DNA from: Pontibacter actiniarum
GTDB taxonomy: Bacteria; Bacteroidota; Bacteroidia; Cytophagales; Hymenobacteraceae
DNA: 64,000 nt
Reading direction: 5' to 3'
Assembly: GCF_003585765.1 (NCBI RefSeq)
Contig: NZ_CP021235.1
Span: forward strand, 2,480,001 to 2,544,000
Shown in pieces: positions 52,167-60,800 of the stretch. Position numbers and translations under genes: made by a program. Numbering within the stretch: the stretch's first letter is position 1; each line of letters opens with the position of its first letter. The notes below the pieces were generated by a model that was not told where the DNA came from, made no database searches, and saw only the letters and a list, made by a program, of their open reading frames with translations.

Positions 52167-52883
52167 ATGAAACATAAAGAAGACCTTAGCGCCCTGCTGA
52201 GCAGGCACCGCCATGCCTTTGCCCCCGTGCTGGACGCCGACCTGAACTCGGCCGCTGTTTGCCGGCTGGATTTCACGGCCGATAACTCCCTTCTGCAGCA
52301 GACAGACCTGCAGGATACCGATGCCTTTAACGCGGCGGTTAACCAACTTCTGCAGCAACAGCAGGCGCGTATCGGCGTGGGCGGGTACATGGAGGACCGT
52401 TTTATTTACCGCCGCAGCAGGCACTTTGCTGTAGAGGCCGAAAGCCGCAACCTGCACCTGGGTGTGGATGTCTGGCTGGAGGCCGGTACCGCCGTGTTCG
52501 CCCCCCTGGATGCCACTGTGCACAGCTTCCGCGACAACGACAACTTCGGCGACTATGGACCCACCATTATCCTGCAGCATGAGCTGGAGGGCCTCACGTT
52601 CTATACCCTCTATGGCCACCTCAGCCGCACCTCACTGGAGGGCCTGCAGCAGGGCCAGCCTGTTCGCAAAGGCCAGAAGATAGCCGAGGTCGGCCCGTAC
52701 CCTGAAAACGGAAACTGGCCTCCGCACCTCCACTTCCAGGTTATAGCGGATATGGAGGGCAAGCACGGCGACTTCCCCGGCGTGGCCACGACAGCAGAGC
52801 GCAGCAAGTATGAGCAGCTCTGCCCCAACCCGAACCTTATCCTGCAGTGCCGCCACCTGCCTCCTTTTGCCGAAACCGCATAA
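52167..52883 (+). CDS. M23-family metallopeptidase without signal peptide
   Basis: 238 residues from the ATG at 52167 (MKHKEDLSALL). LytM-type zinc site: His97 and Asp101 in HLGVD, His151 in YGHLS and HLHF with His187 and His189. No signal peptide or membrane segment, unusual for an enzyme family that acts on peptidoglycan; either it is exported another way or it works on a cytoplasmic substrate. In other Bacteroidota similar domains are fused to aminotransferases. The long in-frame reading from 52125 crosses the hairpin and is not preferred. Confidence 0.8.
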   Translation: MKHKEDLSALLSRHRHAFAPVLDADLNSAAVCRLDFTADNSLLQQTDLQDTDAFNAAVNQLLQQQQARIGVGGYMEDRFIYRRSRHFAVEAESRNLHLGVDVWLEAGTAVFAPLDATVHSFRDNDNFGDYGPTIILQHELEGLTFYTLYGHLSRTSLEGLQQGQPVRKGQKIAEVGPYPENGNWPPHLHFQVIADMEGKHGDFPGVATTAERSKYEQLCPNPNLILQCRHLPPFAETA

Positions 52884-52959
52884 GCTGCCTTTGATCGTAT
52901 TTGCACGCGCCGCCGTAGCAGGCGGCGCTTTATTTTTTCACCTTTAACACTACCTTAAC

Positions 52960-53805
52960 ATGATGCTGGATATTGATTCTATCCGCGAAATGGTTGTAAA
53001 CTTTGCTGTGCTCTACGGCATGAAACTGCTGGTGGCCCTGGTCATCCTGGTGGTTGGCACGTGGATCATCAGGCGTTTAAACAAGCTGATACAGAACCTA
53101 ATGGTGCGCAAAGGCGTGGACGAGTCGCTGCGGCCGTTCCTGGGAAGCATTCTAAACGTTACGCTGTGGGTGCTGCTGATCGTGTTGGTCATCGCGCAGC
53201 TGGGCGTGGAGATGACCTCCTTTATAGCGGTGCTCGGCTCGGCCGGTCTGGCAATCGGCCTGGCCCTGCAGGGCAGCCTCTCCAACTTCGCAGGGGGCGT
53301 GCTCATCCTCACAATCAAGCCCTTCCGCGTCGGGGACTACATTGAAGCCCAGGGACAGGGCGGAACGGTGCACCTGATCAACATCTTTAACACCGTGCTG
53401 AAAACGGCCGACAATAAAACGATTTACCTGCCCAACGGCCCACTTGCCTCTACGGTGGTGGTCAACTACTCAGTAGAGGCCACCCGCCGCGTGGAGCTGC
53501 TTTTTACCGTGTCAGTCCATAACGACATCGGCAAAGTACGAAGCCTTATACAGGAGCTGATCGCCCAGGATGAGCGCGTGCTACAGGAGCCGGCACCGGT
53601 TATCGTGGTAACCAACTTTGCGGAGCATGCCATTACCATCAGCACCCGCATCTGGTGCAACCGCGCGGACTACTGGGCCCTTTACTGGGACATGAACGAG
53701 AAAGCAAAAGCAGCCTTCGAGCAAAACAACATTGCCATGCCGGTTCCGAAGCGGGAGGTCTTTTCCTTCGAAAGCGGCCCGTCACAGCCTGCTGTGGGCG
53801 CATAA
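52960..53805 (+). CDS. Small-conductance mechanosensitive channel (MscS family)
   Basis: 281 residues, same size as E. coli MscS (286). Three membrane helices at about 20-40, 65-87 and 92-115, the third with the pore pattern AGLAIGLALQGSLSNFAGGVLI (alternating Ala/Gly packing), then FRVGDYIEAQGQGGTVHLINIFNT and the cytoplasmic beta/cage domain. It releases solutes on hypo-osmotic shock. Start may be either of two tandem ATGs (52960 or 52963). Confidence 0.94.
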   Translation: MMLDIDSIREMVVNFAVLYGMKLLVALVILVVGTWIIRRLNKLIQNLMVRKGVDESLRPFLGSILNVTLWVLLIVLVIAQLGVEMTSFIAVLGSAGLAIGLALQGSLSNFAGGVLILTIKPFRVGDYIEAQGQGGTVHLINIFNTVLKTADNKTIYLPNGPLASTVVVNYSVEATRRVELLFTVSVHNDIGKVRSLIQELIAQDERVLQEPAPVIVVTNFAEHAITISTRIWCNRADYWALYWDMNEKAKAAFEQNNIAMPVPKREVFSFESGPSQPAVGA

Positions 53806-53820
53806 AGTACATTGTTTCCC

Positions 53821-53865
53821 TAAACAAGAAGGCCCTGCTGGTTTACAGCAGGGCCTTCTTGTTTA
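53821..53865. terminator. Bidirectional terminator between mscS and the Lol permease gene
   Basis: 20-bp perfect inverted repeat: 53821-53840 (taaacaagaaggccctgctg) and 53846-53865, 5-nt loop. Lies between convergent stops at 53805 and 53880. Confidence 0.92.
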
Positions 53866-53879
53866 GATGGGCACGGGCT

Positions 53880-55088
53880 CTAATCAAACTTAATCGCCTT
53901 CACCGGCTTAATACGGGCGATCATGGCGGCAGGCACCAGGATGGCGAGCATCGTCAGCACAAGCGTGATCACGTTTAGCCCAAGTATAATCCCGAGGTTC
54001 CAGCTGATCGGCACGCGGTCCATGTAATAGTTCTCGGGGTCCAGGGGGATGAGCTCAAAGTAGTACTGCAGTGCACAGAAGCCAAGGCCTATCAGGTTGC
54101 CCCACAGCATCCCCTTCACCGTCAGTTTCAGCCCACGGAAGTAGAACACCTTCCGGATCTGGGCATCCGTGGCCCCTACCGCCTTCAGTACGCCGATCAT
54201 GTTTATCCGCTCAATGATCATGATAAACACTGTAGACACCATGTTGAAGGTGGCCACAAAGATGATCAGCACCAGGAAAATCACCACGTTCTTGCGCAAA
54301 AGCTTCAGCCAGTCAAAGAGCTGGGCGTGGCGGTCCGTTATCTTCTCCAGCTGCAGGTCGTAGTTCATCTGCTCAAACACCTGGTCGGCCGCCCGGTCTA
54401 TCTGGTCAAAGTCCTTCAGCACCACCTCTACGCCGCCCACCAGCGTGTCGGGCCAGTTGTTGAGCTCGCGTATCAGCTGCAGGTCTCCTATTACAAACAC
54501 CTCGTCAAACTCCTCCAGACCGGTATTGTAAATCCCCTTCACGGTTAGCTTGCGGGCCCGCGGCGGATTCTGGATAAAGTAAAAGATGGCGTCATCCCCG
54601 ACCTTCAGGTGCAGCTTGTTAGCTATTTTCTGGCTCAGTAGCACCTCTTTTGAGGAGGTGGAGTCGTTGAAGGAGATAAGCTCCCCTGCCTCCAGGTTGT
54701 GCTCCATTGCCTCCATGTCGTACTCCTCTTCCACGCCTTTCATCACCACGCCCAGCACTTCGTCCTCTGTCTTGATGATAGCCGTTTTCCGGGCAAAGGC
54801 CTGCACTTTCTTTATTCCCTGGATAGAGTCTGTGATGCCAATGTTGCGGCTGATGGGAGCTCCCTCATACGAGTTGTTGGTATCATACTTGCTGATTTGC
54901 AGGTGCGCCCCAAAGCTGAAAATCTTCTCGCGGATCTCGTTTCGGAAGCCTTCCAAGATGGCAAAAGACACAATCATGATAGCAATGCCTGCAGCTATGC
55001 TTATAATTGCTATTTTTGTAACCGACTGTGTAAAAGAGCCGGCCTGCACTTCTGATATTTTATCGGATATGTACCTGGAGATGTTCAC
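53880..55088 (-). CDS. FtsX/LolC-E-type ABC transporter permease
   Basis: 402 residues, GTG start (no upstream ATG in frame). N-terminal membrane helix (about 25-47), MacB-like periplasmic domain, then three C-terminal helices with the FtsX motif FLVLIIFVATFNMVSTVFIMIIERINMIGVLKAVGATDAQIRKVF. These permeases, with an ATPase not encoded here, extract lipoproteins or other molecules from the inner membrane. It is most like LolC/LolE. Divergent from namZ with a 65-bp gap. Confidence 0.85.
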   Translation of the reverse strand: MNISRYISDKISEVQAGSFTQSVTKIAIISIAAGIAIMIVSFAILEGFRNEIREKIFSFGAHLQISKYDTNNSYEGAPISRNIGITDSIQGIKKVQAFARKTAIIKTEDEVLGVVMKGVEEEYDMEAMEHNLEAGELISFNDSTSSKEVLLSQKIANKLHLKVGDDAIFYFIQNPPRARKLTVKGIYNTGLEEFDEVFVIGDLQLIRELNNWPDTLVGGVEVVLKDFDQIDRAADQVFEQMNYDLQLEKITDRHAQLFDWLKLLRKNVVIFLVLIIFVATFNMVSTVFIMIIERINMIGVLKAVGATDAQIRKVFYFRGLKLTVKGMLWGNLIGLGFCALQYYFELIPLDPENYYMDRVPISWNLGIILGLNVITLVLTMLAILVPAAMIARIKPVKAIKFD

Positions 55089-55153
55089 TCGCCTTAAATC
55101 ATATTTAACAGCCTTAAAGATAGGTATGAATTTTGACTTCTACCTCACAAACT

Positions 55154-56365
55154 ATGACACACCCTTACCTACTTCTGTCCGCATCAATGCTGCTTACTTT
55201 CGGCAGCTGCACTTCTAAACAGGTAGCTACCACAGCGGCCGTACAACAGCAAGCCCCCGCACAGGAGGCGAAAGCCCTTAAAACGGGGGCTGAGCAACTG
55301 GAGTTGTACCTGCCACAGCTGCAGGGCAAGCGCGTTGGCCTGATCGTGAACCAGACCTCCACCATAGACGACACGCACCTGGTAGACACCCTCCTTAGCC
55401 GCGGCGTTGAGATCAAAACAATCTTTGCCCCGGAGCACGGCTTCCGCGGCGAGGCCGATGCCGGCGCCCACATCAAAGACGCCAAAGACTCTAAGACAGG
55501 GCTGCCGATCATCTCGCTCTACGGAAAAAACAAGAAGCCGCTGCCCGAGCAGGTAAAGGACCTGGATGTGCTGCTGTTTGATATACAGGATGTCGGCACC
55601 CGCTTCTACACCTATATCAGCACCATGCACTATGTGATGGAAGCCGCCGCAGAGCACGGCAAAGAGGTCGTGATTCTGGATCGCCCTAACCCGAACGGCC
55701 ATTACGTAGACGGACCGGTACTGGACATGGATCAGCAGTCCTTTGTGGGCATGCACCCGATCCCGATCGTGCACGGCCTGACCGTTGGCGAGCTCGCGAA
55801 AATGATCAACGGCGAGAAGTGGCTGGAGGGGCAGCGCCAGGCAAAGCTAACGGTGATACCGATGGCCAACTATGACCACGACATGCCGTATGAGCTGCCT
55901 GTTAAGCCATCACCCAACTTACCAAACGCACAGGCTATCGCCCTGTACCCTTCCATCTGCTGGTTTGAGGGCACCGATGTTAGTGTTGGCCGCGGCACTC
56001 CCACGCCGTTCCAGCTTATCGGCAGCCCGTATTACCAGAAGAAGGATTTCAGCTTTACACCGGTTAGCACACCGGGTGCCACAAACCCGCCGCACAAGGA
56101 TGTGGTTTGCTACGGAAAAGATTTAACAGATGTGGCCGTGGCAGACAAAGTAGACCTGGCCTACCTGCTGGAGATGTACAACAACTCCTCCAACAAGGAC
56201 AAGTTCTTTAACAACTTCTTCGATCGCCTGGCCGGCACCACCAAGCTTCGCGAGCAGATCAAGGCTGGCAAGACCGAAGCCGAAATCAGGGCAAGCTGGG
56301 AGCCAGCCCTATCCAACTATAAGAAAACCCGTAAGCAGTACCTGCTTTACCCAGACTTTAGCTAA
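55154..56365 (+). CDS. namZ: Exo-beta-N-acetylmuramidase NamZ family (DUF1343) lipoprotein
   Basis: 403 residues from the ATG at 55154 (MTHPYLLLS). Lipoprotein signal with probable Cys19 (TFGSC). Family motifs: GLIVNQTS, TIFAPEHGFRGEADAG, LLFDIQDVGTRFYTYISTMHYVMEA, LDRPNPNG, YPSICWFEGTDVSVGRGT. NamZ (GH171) removes terminal MurNAc from muropeptides in peptidoglycan recycling. Stop is 2 bp before the fmt start, so it heads a namZ-fmt-folA transcript. Confidence 0.88.
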   Translation: MTHPYLLLSASMLLTFGSCTSKQVATTAAVQQQAPAQEAKALKTGAEQLELYLPQLQGKRVGLIVNQTSTIDDTHLVDTLLSRGVEIKTIFAPEHGFRGEADAGAHIKDAKDSKTGLPIISLYGKNKKPLPEQVKDLDVLLFDIQDVGTRFYTYISTMHYVMEAAAEHGKEVVILDRPNPNGHYVDGPVLDMDQQSFVGMHPIPIVHGLTVGELAKMINGEKWLEGQRQAKLTVIPMANYDHDMPYELPVKPSPNLPNAQAIALYPSICWFEGTDVSVGRGTPTPFQLIGSPYYQKKDFSFTPVSTPGATNPPHKDVVCYGKDLTDVAVADKVDLAYLLEMYNNSSNKDKFFNNFFDRLAGTTKLREQIKAGKTEAEIRASWEPALSNYKKTRKQYLLYPDFS

Positions 56366-56367
56366 GT

Positions 56368-57297
56368 ATGACCCAGGATTTACGCATCGTGTTTATGGGT
56401 ACGCCGGATTTTGCCGTGCCTACCCTGCAGACACTCGTGGAACATAAGTATAATGTAGTAGCCGTGATTACCGCACCCGATAAACCGGCGGGGCGCGGCC
56501 AAAAACTCAACCAATCGCCGGTGAAGGAGTATGCTGTGGCACAGGGGATACCTGTGCTGCAGCCGACCAACCTCAAGTCAGAGGCTTTCCTGGAGGAGCT
56601 GCGCAGCTACAGGGCTAACCTACAGATCATCGTGGCTTTCCGGATGCTGCCGGAGGTGGTGTGGGCAATGCCTGCGCTTGGCTCTTTCAACATCCATGCC
56701 TCGCTGCTGCCGCAGTACCGCGGTGCCGCACCTATCAACTGGGCCATCATCAACGGGGAGCGGGAAACGGGCGTCACCTCCTTCTTCCTGAAACACGAGA
56801 TTGACACCGGCGATTTGATCTATCAGGAGCGCGTACCTATCCTGGAGGAAGACGATTTCGGCTCGCTGTATGAGAAACTGAAGAACAAAGGCGCAGAGCT
56901 TGCGCTGCGCACGGTGCAGGCCATCGAGCGGAACGAGGTGCAGCCACAGCCGCAGGTTGTGAGTGCCGAGACAAAACACGCCCCCAAGATTTTCAAAGAC
57001 ACCTGCGAGATTTACTGGGACCAGCCAGCCGGGCAGGTACACAACTTTATCCGTGGCCTTAGCCCATACCCAGCCGCCTGGACCAGGCTAAACGGCAAGA
57101 CCTTCAAAGTTTTTAAAGTAGAGACTCTGGAGGATGCGGCTTATACTTCAGCACCAGGCTCCATCCACACCGATAACAAGACGTTCCTGCACATCCAGAC
57201 GGCAGCAGGCGCCATCGCTCTACTTGACCTGCAGATGGAAGGTAAAAAGCGCATGCCGGTTCAGGACCTGCTGCGGGGTTACAGCTTTGACGTATAA
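56368..57297 (+). CDS. fmt: Methionyl-tRNA formyltransferase
   Basis: 309 residues, standard length. N-terminal RIVFMGTPDFAVPTL, folate-site NIHASLLPQYRGAAPINWAIINGE with the catalytic Asn-His-Asp set, GVTSFFLKHEIDTGD and the C-terminal tRNA-binding domain. It formylates initiator Met-tRNA using 10-formyl-THF. Sandwiched tightly between namZ (2 bp) and folA (5 bp). Confidence 0.96.
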   Translation: MTQDLRIVFMGTPDFAVPTLQTLVEHKYNVVAVITAPDKPAGRGQKLNQSPVKEYAVAQGIPVLQPTNLKSEAFLEELRSYRANLQIIVAFRMLPEVVWAMPALGSFNIHASLLPQYRGAAPINWAIINGERETGVTSFFLKHEIDTGDLIYQERVPILEEDDFGSLYEKLKNKGAELALRTVQAIERNEVQPQPQVVSAETKHAPKIFKDTCEIYWDQPAGQVHNFIRGLSPYPAAWTRLNGKTFKVFKVETLEDAAYTSAPGSIHTDNKTFLHIQTAAGAIALLDLQMEGKKRMPVQDLLRGYSFDV

Positions 57298-57302
57298 CGC
57301 GT

Positions 57303-57788
57303 ATGATCTCTATCGTAGTAGCCGCCGCCGAAAACAATGTGATCGGCAAGGACAATGACCTGATCTGGTACCTGCCCGCCGACCTGAAGCATTTCAAAAG
57401 CCTCACGATGGGGCACCCGATGCTCATGGGCCGTAAGACCTACGAGTCTATCGGGAAGCCGCTGCCGGGCCGCACATCCATCGTCATCACCTCCCAAAAA
57501 GATTACGAGGCAGCGGGGTGCATTGTGGTGCACTCGCTGGAGGAGGCTATAAAGAGAGGCCTGGAGCTCGACACGGACATGAGCGTTATCGGCGGAGCCA
57601 GGATATACAGTCAGGCACTCCCCTTTACCGATAAGGTGTTCCTGACACGGGTGCACGCCAGCTTCGACGGCGACGTGTATTTTCCGGAGCTGCCGGAAGA
57701 CGAATGGCAGGTAGTGGAGCAGGAGCATCACGGGCCGGACGACAAGAACAAGTACAGCTATACTTTCCTGACGCTGGAAAGGAAGTAA
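57303..57788 (+). CDS. folA: Dihydrofolate reductase
   Basis: 161 residues, typical DHFR size. Signature ISIVVAAAENNVIGKDNDLIWYLPADLKHFK at the N-terminus, PMLMGRKTYESIGKPLPGRTSIVIT and SVIGGARIYSQALPF. It reduces dihydrofolate to THF; neighbouring fmt consumes formyl-THF. Ends at a terminator shared with the porU-type gene. Confidence 0.96.
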   Translation: MISIVVAAAENNVIGKDNDLIWYLPADLKHFKSLTMGHPMLMGRKTYESIGKPLPGRTSIVITSQKDYEAAGCIVVHSLEEAIKRGLELDTDMSVIGGARIYSQALPFTDKVFLTRVHASFDGDVYFPELPEDEWQVVEQEHHGPDDKNKYSYTFLTLERK

Positions 57789-57790
57789 TA

Positions 57791-57843
57791 CAAGTATAAA
57801 AAGAAAGTGCCGCTGATGAAGCGGCCCTTTCTTTTTATACTTG
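57791..57843. terminator. Bidirectional terminator between folA and the PorU-type gene
   Basis: 23-nt arms: 57791-57813 (caagtataaaaagaaag then TGCCGC) and 57821-57843, 7-nt loop, one internal mismatch. The ends are AAGTATA and TATACTT, again an inverted pair of the over-represented word. Confidence 0.9.
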
Positions 57844-57853
57844 CGGCACTGGT

Positions 57854-60800
57854 TTAGCGCAGGATGTAGAGCTTACCATAGCCGTTTTTAAAGGCACCGT
57901 CGCCAAAGGTGTTGCGGTGCTTCATCTGCTCCTCTCCCTTGCTCATGATCACGCGGTAGAGGTAAACACCGTTAGCCAGTTTATCGCCATAGGTATCGGT
58001 TCCGTCCCAGGCATACTCTGTCTTGTTATTACCGATACGCAGCGGCCCCAGCTCCTCTTTCATGATTTCCTTCACCACTTTACCGGTTATGGTCAGGATC
58101 TGGATCTTCATGTGCTCGGGAATCGTGCTGCCCGTGATGGTAAAAATAAAGTTTGTCTTCGTGGAGAACGGGTTCGGGAACGGGTAGAAGTTCGACACGC
58201 TTGCCTCACTGATCACCTCAAACCCGATGCGGTACGGCGACACGCCTGACTCCTTGCCTGCCGCATCCCTGGCACGAACCTCCATTTTGTAGATGCCGTC
58301 CATCAGTTTGGCCGGTTTGTACTCCAGCTTAAAGTCCGCGGCTTCCGTAGCGGGCGCATAGGTTACCTCCGGGTTGCCCATCAGGTCAATTTCCTGCTCC
58401 TGCCCTTCAGGCGAAATCAGGATCATCGTCATCTTGGAAGGGTCCTGCAACAGCACGTGCTGGTTCTCGTCTTTCACTGTCACGCTGATCAGCGGGCTCG
58501 GCGACACAATGTCCCCATCCAGAATATGGATGCCGTCGAACGCCACATCCATGATCGGGTGCAGCTTAGACTTCACGCTGAAGCCTACTTCGTACACGTT
58601 GTTAAAATACTCCTGCTCCGGTAGCAGGCGCGGGTTCACGTATAGGCTCAGGCTGTAGTCGCCTTCAAAATCCTGGGTCTGGAAACTATAGCTGAACTTC
58701 ACCGTCTCATTCGCACCCACGGGCTTTATTTTAAAGCGCGTGGTAGTTGGCTGGTTGCCGTCCCCGGAGAGCGTGACCTCCACTGTTACCGAGTCTGAAA
58801 AAGCCGTGCTGGTTACGTTCTGAAAAGCCATTGGCACCGTTACACTTCCTGCGTTGGCCTGTTGCGTCAGCTCCTCCCGGCTGGCATTCACCAAATCAGG
58901 GCGAATCACGCCTTCGGGCACTCCTTTGTAGATCACGAACCACTCCTTCAGCTGTGGAGAGGTACGGGCTACCTCGTCCTCCATGTAGGCTTTCAGGCGT
59001 AGGTTCGGGAACTGTGTTGCGTCAATGCCGGACAGGTCGAACTGCTTGGTAGTGACATCTTCCTGCAGCACGGTTTCCTCGCCGGCTGCATTTATGCCAA
59101 TCAGGCTCAGCGTATACTTATCGTCTCCTCCCTGGTAACGCTCAATGTTGTGGTGAAGCGAAGCCCATTCAAGCGCTGGCCCGATGACGGTAGAGGTAAT
59201 CGTACCCGATGGGCGGTTAGACTCAAGCGTAACATCAAGGTTGATCTCCTGGCTGTTTGCCGGTGTGCCACCCACGCGGTCAGCTTCCTCTTTTGAGTAG
59301 CTGGTCTCCTGCGCCGTGCCGGCCGCCTGCCCCTTCTGCCCCACAATCGCGAAAGGGTCTCCCGTCTTCAGTTCATCGATAAGCGAGGAGCCTATACTTC
59401 TGAAAGCTGCTTTCACCTCTTCTGAAAAAGAAGAGAAAGGCACGTTGTTGATACTGATAGCCGCCACATAGTACCCCTCCGGCACCGCATTTAAGAAGTC
59501 TGCCGTCTTCTTCACATTGGCTGCTACAGACAGGTCGCCGGTGTCAAACTCCGCAATATAGGGACAGAAAGCAAAGTCACCAAGCGACGATATAGGCTCC
59601 AGGGTGCTGTTGTTAAACACAATAAAGAAGAATCTGCTTCTGGAGGAGCCGTTCGGGTTGCCGCAGAAATAGCTCATGTACTGGAAACCATCGACGAACA
59701 GGCCGTGCGGGTCTTCATCAAATCGCTTTGCTCCCCCAACTGTTTTGATATTGATAAACTTCCTGGTGGGTTTAAAGTCCCAAAGCAACTTGTTGTCCTT
59801 TAGCTCTTCGAAGCCGTTCAGCTTTACCTCCTGAAACTGAGCGTACTGGCTTTGAGACCAGCCATTCTTCACCTTGTCAATATACCTGAACGAGCTCTCC
59901 GCCCAAACCGTGTCTTCATCAGTGCTGTACTCGTCAAACCTGGCCCTCCAGTAAAAAACGGTGCTGTCTTTTGCTGAGGCCGGCAGGCCATAGTCCAGAA
60001 CGGCCAGTATGCTGTTTCTTGATACCGCCTGCTTCGTTAGCAGCGGGCTGTTGAATTGTGACGTGGTGTCAACCTCAAAATAGTACCCTTTGTTAACGTC
60101 TTTTACCGTAGTCTGCGCCACTAGCTGTACGGTCCTTTCTCCAACAATAGCATAGTTGCCTGGCGACACAGCCCTTAACCCGCTGACAGGGAAATAGTAT
60201 TGGAACGTTGCGGTGTTATTCGTTTCGTCCAGCTCGTCAATTTCACCTGATCCGTCCAGCATCACCTCAAACGCGTTCATCCCGAGCGCATTCAACCCGC
60301 TGTTGGGTAGCTTCAGCGAAAGGGTACGCTCTTTTATGATCGGCTCAACGGTAAACGGTTCCAGGCTGACCAGAGAATTATCAGGCAGTGTTCTTTTAAC
60401 GCTAACCGTCAGCTCTTCCGGAATCGCTTTCCCCAGGTTATCTGCCGTAAAGTTTATCAGCACAGAGTCCGAAGAAGCAGTTGCCGGATTTCCTTCCAGG
60501 TCGGTGACGCTAAAGCTATTCCCCTTCACATAGTAGTCAGGCTTGATCGGGCTGTACAGGGCTAAGGCAGGATCTCCCTGAAGAGCCATCTCCAGCACCA
60601 TGGCAATAATACCGTTGTTGCTGTAAGACATCTGCAACACGTCGCTTATCACTTTCTGCTGAATTCTCCCCAGCGATTTTCCATAGTACTCCTCGTTCTG
60701 GAAAGCAGTTTGATAGAAGTTGTAGCTATAGATGTGCAGATACTGCAGCAAGCCCGTGCCCACGTGGGCGATAAGCGCTACCGCCCCTTTGTCCTTCGTC

